Source: Silvibacterium dinghuense | GTDB taxonomy: Bacteria; Acidobacteriota; Terriglobia; Terriglobales; Acidobacteriaceae | Assembly (NCBI RefSeq): GCF_004123295.1 | Contig: NZ_SDMK01000002.1 | Location: 576,783 to 640,782 of the forward strand | Length of the DNA stretch: 64,000 bases | Direction of reading: 5' to 3' | Shown here: piece by piece, positions 62,049-64,000 of the stretch | Position numbering within the stretch: the first letter of the stretch is position 1 | Layout of the letters: each line of letters starts with the position of its first letter | Position numbers and translations under genes: made by a program | Notes under the pieces: generated by a model | Seen by the model: the letters and a program-made list of their open reading frames with translations, nothing else | What the model was told of the DNA's origin: nothing | Databases searched by the model: none

Positions 62049-63689
62049 TTGCTCACCGTAAAGGGACCTTCCCGGCCGCTGTCTCTGCTGAATCTTAGCT
62101 GTTCGGTTGCATTTGGTCTGTTATTCGGACTCATCGCCTTCTCTGTGCTCGTGCTCTTTTTCCCCACGAATCTAGGCGTAGATCAATATTGGTGCATGTA
62201 CGCTGCCAGCAGAGTGTTATCTGGCGTACAGCTGGATGGAGCACGGTTAATCGAAACGAACCCTCCACTCTTCGTGTGGTATAGCCTCATTCCGTCCTTT
62301 CTGGCCAAGGTGACTCATCTCTCCTATACCCTTTCGTATGAGTTAGTCACGCTCGTCCTCGCATTTCTAAGCTGGCTTGCATGCTGCAGGTTGCTTCGGA
62401 TTCTGACTCGCGGAGAAGGAGGTGCGCCGTGGGCACTCGCACTGGTCACGGGAGCTGTCGAGCTCTTTCTGATCCAAAGGCGCCCTGGTGAATTGTCGTT
62501 TTCCCTGACGAACTTCGGCCAAAAAGAATATTTCGTTGTTATTTTTCTGCTTCCATATTTTCTAACTCGGCTGATTGGTGCCGATCGCGTTACGCGTACG
62601 ATGCGCATTCTTATCGGCATCGCGGCTGGCGTGGCCATCTGTCTCAAGCCACATCAGGTTCTCGCCGTTTTTCTCTTCGAAATCATTGTCCTCTGGCATA
62701 AAAGGGAGCTGCGCAGTCTCCTGCGCTCCGAGATGCTGGCACTCGTTGTCACCTGCGCTTCCTATCCTCTCGCCATCGAGATTTTTTGCCCTCTGTTCTT
62801 CAAGAATGTTCTCCCGATGATGCTCGATGCGTACTGGGGCATAGCAACGCACACGATGTCCGCCATGCTTGTCCACCAAGAATCACATCATATTGCAGCA
62901 TCTTTGCTGGCGGTGGCTGTATGGTTGGGGGTGAAGAAATCCCTGCGAGCTCCCATCCTGCCTCTGGCTCTGATTGCCGCAAGCATCGGTTCTGGGCTTG
63001 CCTATGCGCTTCAGCGCACCGGCTGGGCCTATCAACAATTGCCCGCGTGGACCTTTCTCATCCTAGCGATTGCCTGGATGCTCGTCGATCTCGCTTCTGT
63101 CTGGGCCAGCAAACGCCAGATTGAGATCAAGCCCTTGCCCGCCGTCTATATCAGCACAGGGCTGCTGTTCGCGGTGCTCCTGGGCCTCCAGGCTGCACGC
63201 ATCACTAAGCGGAAGGAAGCAAAGCTCCTGGCCCAGGCAACGATCTCTCAAGAGTTGGCCATGCACTCGCCAGGCACACCGGTCTACCTTATCTCTACAA
63301 GCATGCCTCCCTTTCAGGTGTTGCTTACGCACCATCTCCTCTGGGCTGGTCGCTATGCGCATCTCTGGATGCTCCCAGCCATTGAAATGAATGAAGCGCA
63401 TGCTCATATAACCAACAGACCATTCAAATTGATCCCCCCCGCAGAACTTGCCGCGCTCTCTAACCAGGTACATCAGGATATCTCTTCAGATATTTCGTCC
63501 TGGAATCCGGAGATAGTCTTTGTTGAGCACGTCAGCCCACAGAGCCCGACCGGCTTCAATCATCTTCAATGGCTTCTACAAGACAACAGCTTTGCGCTGA
63601 AGTGGGCCCACTACAAGATGGTGAAGACCGTAGCCAACTACGATGGCGCCCCAGATGCTTATGACGAATACGTACGTGCTGAGAACTAA
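62049..63689 (+). CDS. Multi-pass membrane protein, probable GT-C-type glycosyltransferase
   Basis: 546 residues with about ten hydrophobic segments. A first helix (VAFGLLFGLIAFSVLVLFF) is followed by a loop with DQYWCMYAASRVL and ETNPPLFVWYSLIP, which has the acidic/aromatic look of GT-C catalytic first loops. The C-terminal 140 residues are soluble (ELAMHSPGTPVYLISTSMPPF; LPAIEMNEAHAHI). I do not recognise a named family. TTG 62049 is fixed by AAGGAG 7 nt upstream. With the preceding GT2 enzyme it could use polyprenyl-phosphate sugars; this is inference. Confidence 0.7.
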   Translation: MLTVKGPSRPLSLLNLSCSVAFGLLFGLIAFSVLVLFFPTNLGVDQYWCMYAASRVLSGVQLDGARLIETNPPLFVWYSLIPSFLAKVTHLSYTLSYELVTLVLAFLSWLACCRLLRILTRGEGGAPWALALVTGAVELFLIQRRPGELSFSLTNFGQKEYFVVIFLLPYFLTRLIGADRVTRTMRILIGIAAGVAICLKPHQVLAVFLFEIIVLWHKRELRSLLRSEMLALVVTCASYPLAIEIFCPLFFKNVLPMMLDAYWGIATHTMSAMLVHQESHHIAASLLAVAVWLGVKKSLRAPILPLALIAASIGSGLAYALQRTGWAYQQLPAWTFLILAIAWMLVDLASVWASKRQIEIKPLPAVYISTGLLFAVLLGLQAARITKRKEAKLLAQATISQELAMHSPGTPVYLISTSMPPFQVLLTHHLLWAGRYAHLWMLPAIEMNEAHAHITNRPFKLIPPAELAALSNQVHQDISSDISSWNPEIVFVEHVSPQSPTGFNHLQWLLQDNSFALKWAHYKMVKTVANYDGAPDAYDEYVRAEN

Positions 63690-63760
63690 CGCATTATCGA
63701 TTCGCAGCAAAGCAGATGTAAAGAGAGCCATTCTCCTTGACGAGAACATGCTCGCAAACA

Positions 63761-63812
63761 CTGCCCTGCTCCAGTCGAAATGACAACGCGAGGCACTGGC
63801 TATACGTAGATA
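63761..63812 (+). repeat. Partial copy of the 14088-14280 element (right end)
   Basis: CTGCCCTGCTCCAGTCGAAA (then TGACA) corresponds to 14230-14254, and GCTATACGTAGATA (63799-63812) corresponds to 14267-14280, with 13 versus 12 nt between. The left half is absent. It abuts the end of a transposase gene. Confidence 0.65.
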
Positions 63813-63816
63813 CGGC

Positions 63817-64000
63817 CTAGGGCGTATCTACATATTGAGAGAGCCATCTCCGGGCACAAGCGATGGCGACGGTGGCGTGAAAATTTTGCTTGAGTTTATC
63901 AAAGCGAGTGCTGAGTCTTCTGAATTGCTTGAGGTGGGCGAAGGTTCGTTCGATGCGGTTTCGCGTTCAGTATAAGGTGCGATTGAAGTCGCGTTGAGTC
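63817..64000 (-). pseudogene. IS5-type transposase C-terminal fragment, runs off the window
   Basis: The minus strand encodes RNRIERTFAHLKQFRRLSTR, then FDKLKQNFHATVAIACARRW and LSQYVDTP with a TAG stop at 63819-63817. RIERTF and the following helix are the C-terminal DDE-Glu region of IS5-family transposases. An in-frame TGA (63969-63967) interrupts it between FNRTLY and TRNRIER, so the copy seems dead, unless two reading frames or a programmed shift are used. A near-perfect palindrome GTAGATACG..CGTATCTAC overlaps the stop (63806-63831). Confidence 0.7.

Noticed and set aside
63806..63831. Taking the GTAGATACG/CGTATCTAC palindrome as a terminator
   Set aside because: It overlaps the transposase stop codon and the end of the repeat element; an IS-end structure fits better than a terminator.

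Overview
The window looks like chromosomal DNA of a GC-rich, flagellated Gram-negative bacterium. The best guess is Acidobacteriota (Acidobacteriaceae / Terriglobia type). This rests on two very large two-FtsX-domain permeases of the ADOP type, a cytochrome b558-type sdhCAB operon, a glycine-rich TonB, lpxD (so an LPS outer membrane), many exported TPR and hypothetical proteins, and abundant GTG/TTG starts. No rRNA gene is present, so the assignment is inference.

Layout. 0-10 kb: an FHA-GAF-SpoIIE phosphatase; a tesA-like esterase divergent from a ybbA/ybbP-like ABC transporter (the same arrangement as in E. coli); truB; folE with two adjacent 6-pyruvoyl-tetrahydropterin synthase paralogues; a GT2 glycosyltransferase divergent from a TlpA-like lipoprotein. 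10.4-15.5 kb: tRNA-Arg(ACG), two divergent secretin-domain genes, a nested inverted-repeat (MITE-like) element and tonB. 15.7-24.3 kb: ileS-lspA-nucleoside hydrolase-glutaminyl cyclase, then uvrA. 24.3-31.3 kb: TPR and small exported proteins, a SprT-like metalloprotein, a CDGSH protein, ribB with a degenerate GTP cyclohydrolase II half, a beta-repeat membrane protein and lysA. 31.4-42.6 kb: carboxylesterase, phospholipase B-like hydrolase, CCA-adding enzyme with a histone-H1-like tail, an ADOP permease, lpxD and a receiver-PAS protein. 42.6-49.7 kb: a BamE-like protein and a flagellar cluster, fliC/fliD/fliS leftward and flbD-motA-motB rightward, with recognisable sigma-28 promoters. 49.9-58.8 kb: a TPR-glycosylase-rdgB run, sdhCAB, a second ADOP permease, a cold-shock gene and doxX. 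58.8-64 kb: a visibly more AT-rich accessory stretch with IS5-type transposase remnants, a broken acyltransferase, a GT2 glycosyltransferase and a large integral membrane protein, probably a decayed or acquired glycan locus.

Three patterns stand out. First, many genes have a TATAAT-like box exactly 6-7 nt before the start codon, which predicts leaderless mRNAs; at 9348-9366 one symmetric box appears to serve two divergent leaderless genes. Second, a dispersed intergenic repeat (core GCGACCAgcGGGAGC) lies just upstream of the promoter or start of five genes, always in the same orientation relative to the gene. Third, the ileS coding sequence contains a segment that reads as the 3' end of a tRNA-Ser gene (T arm plus acceptor strand) in frame.
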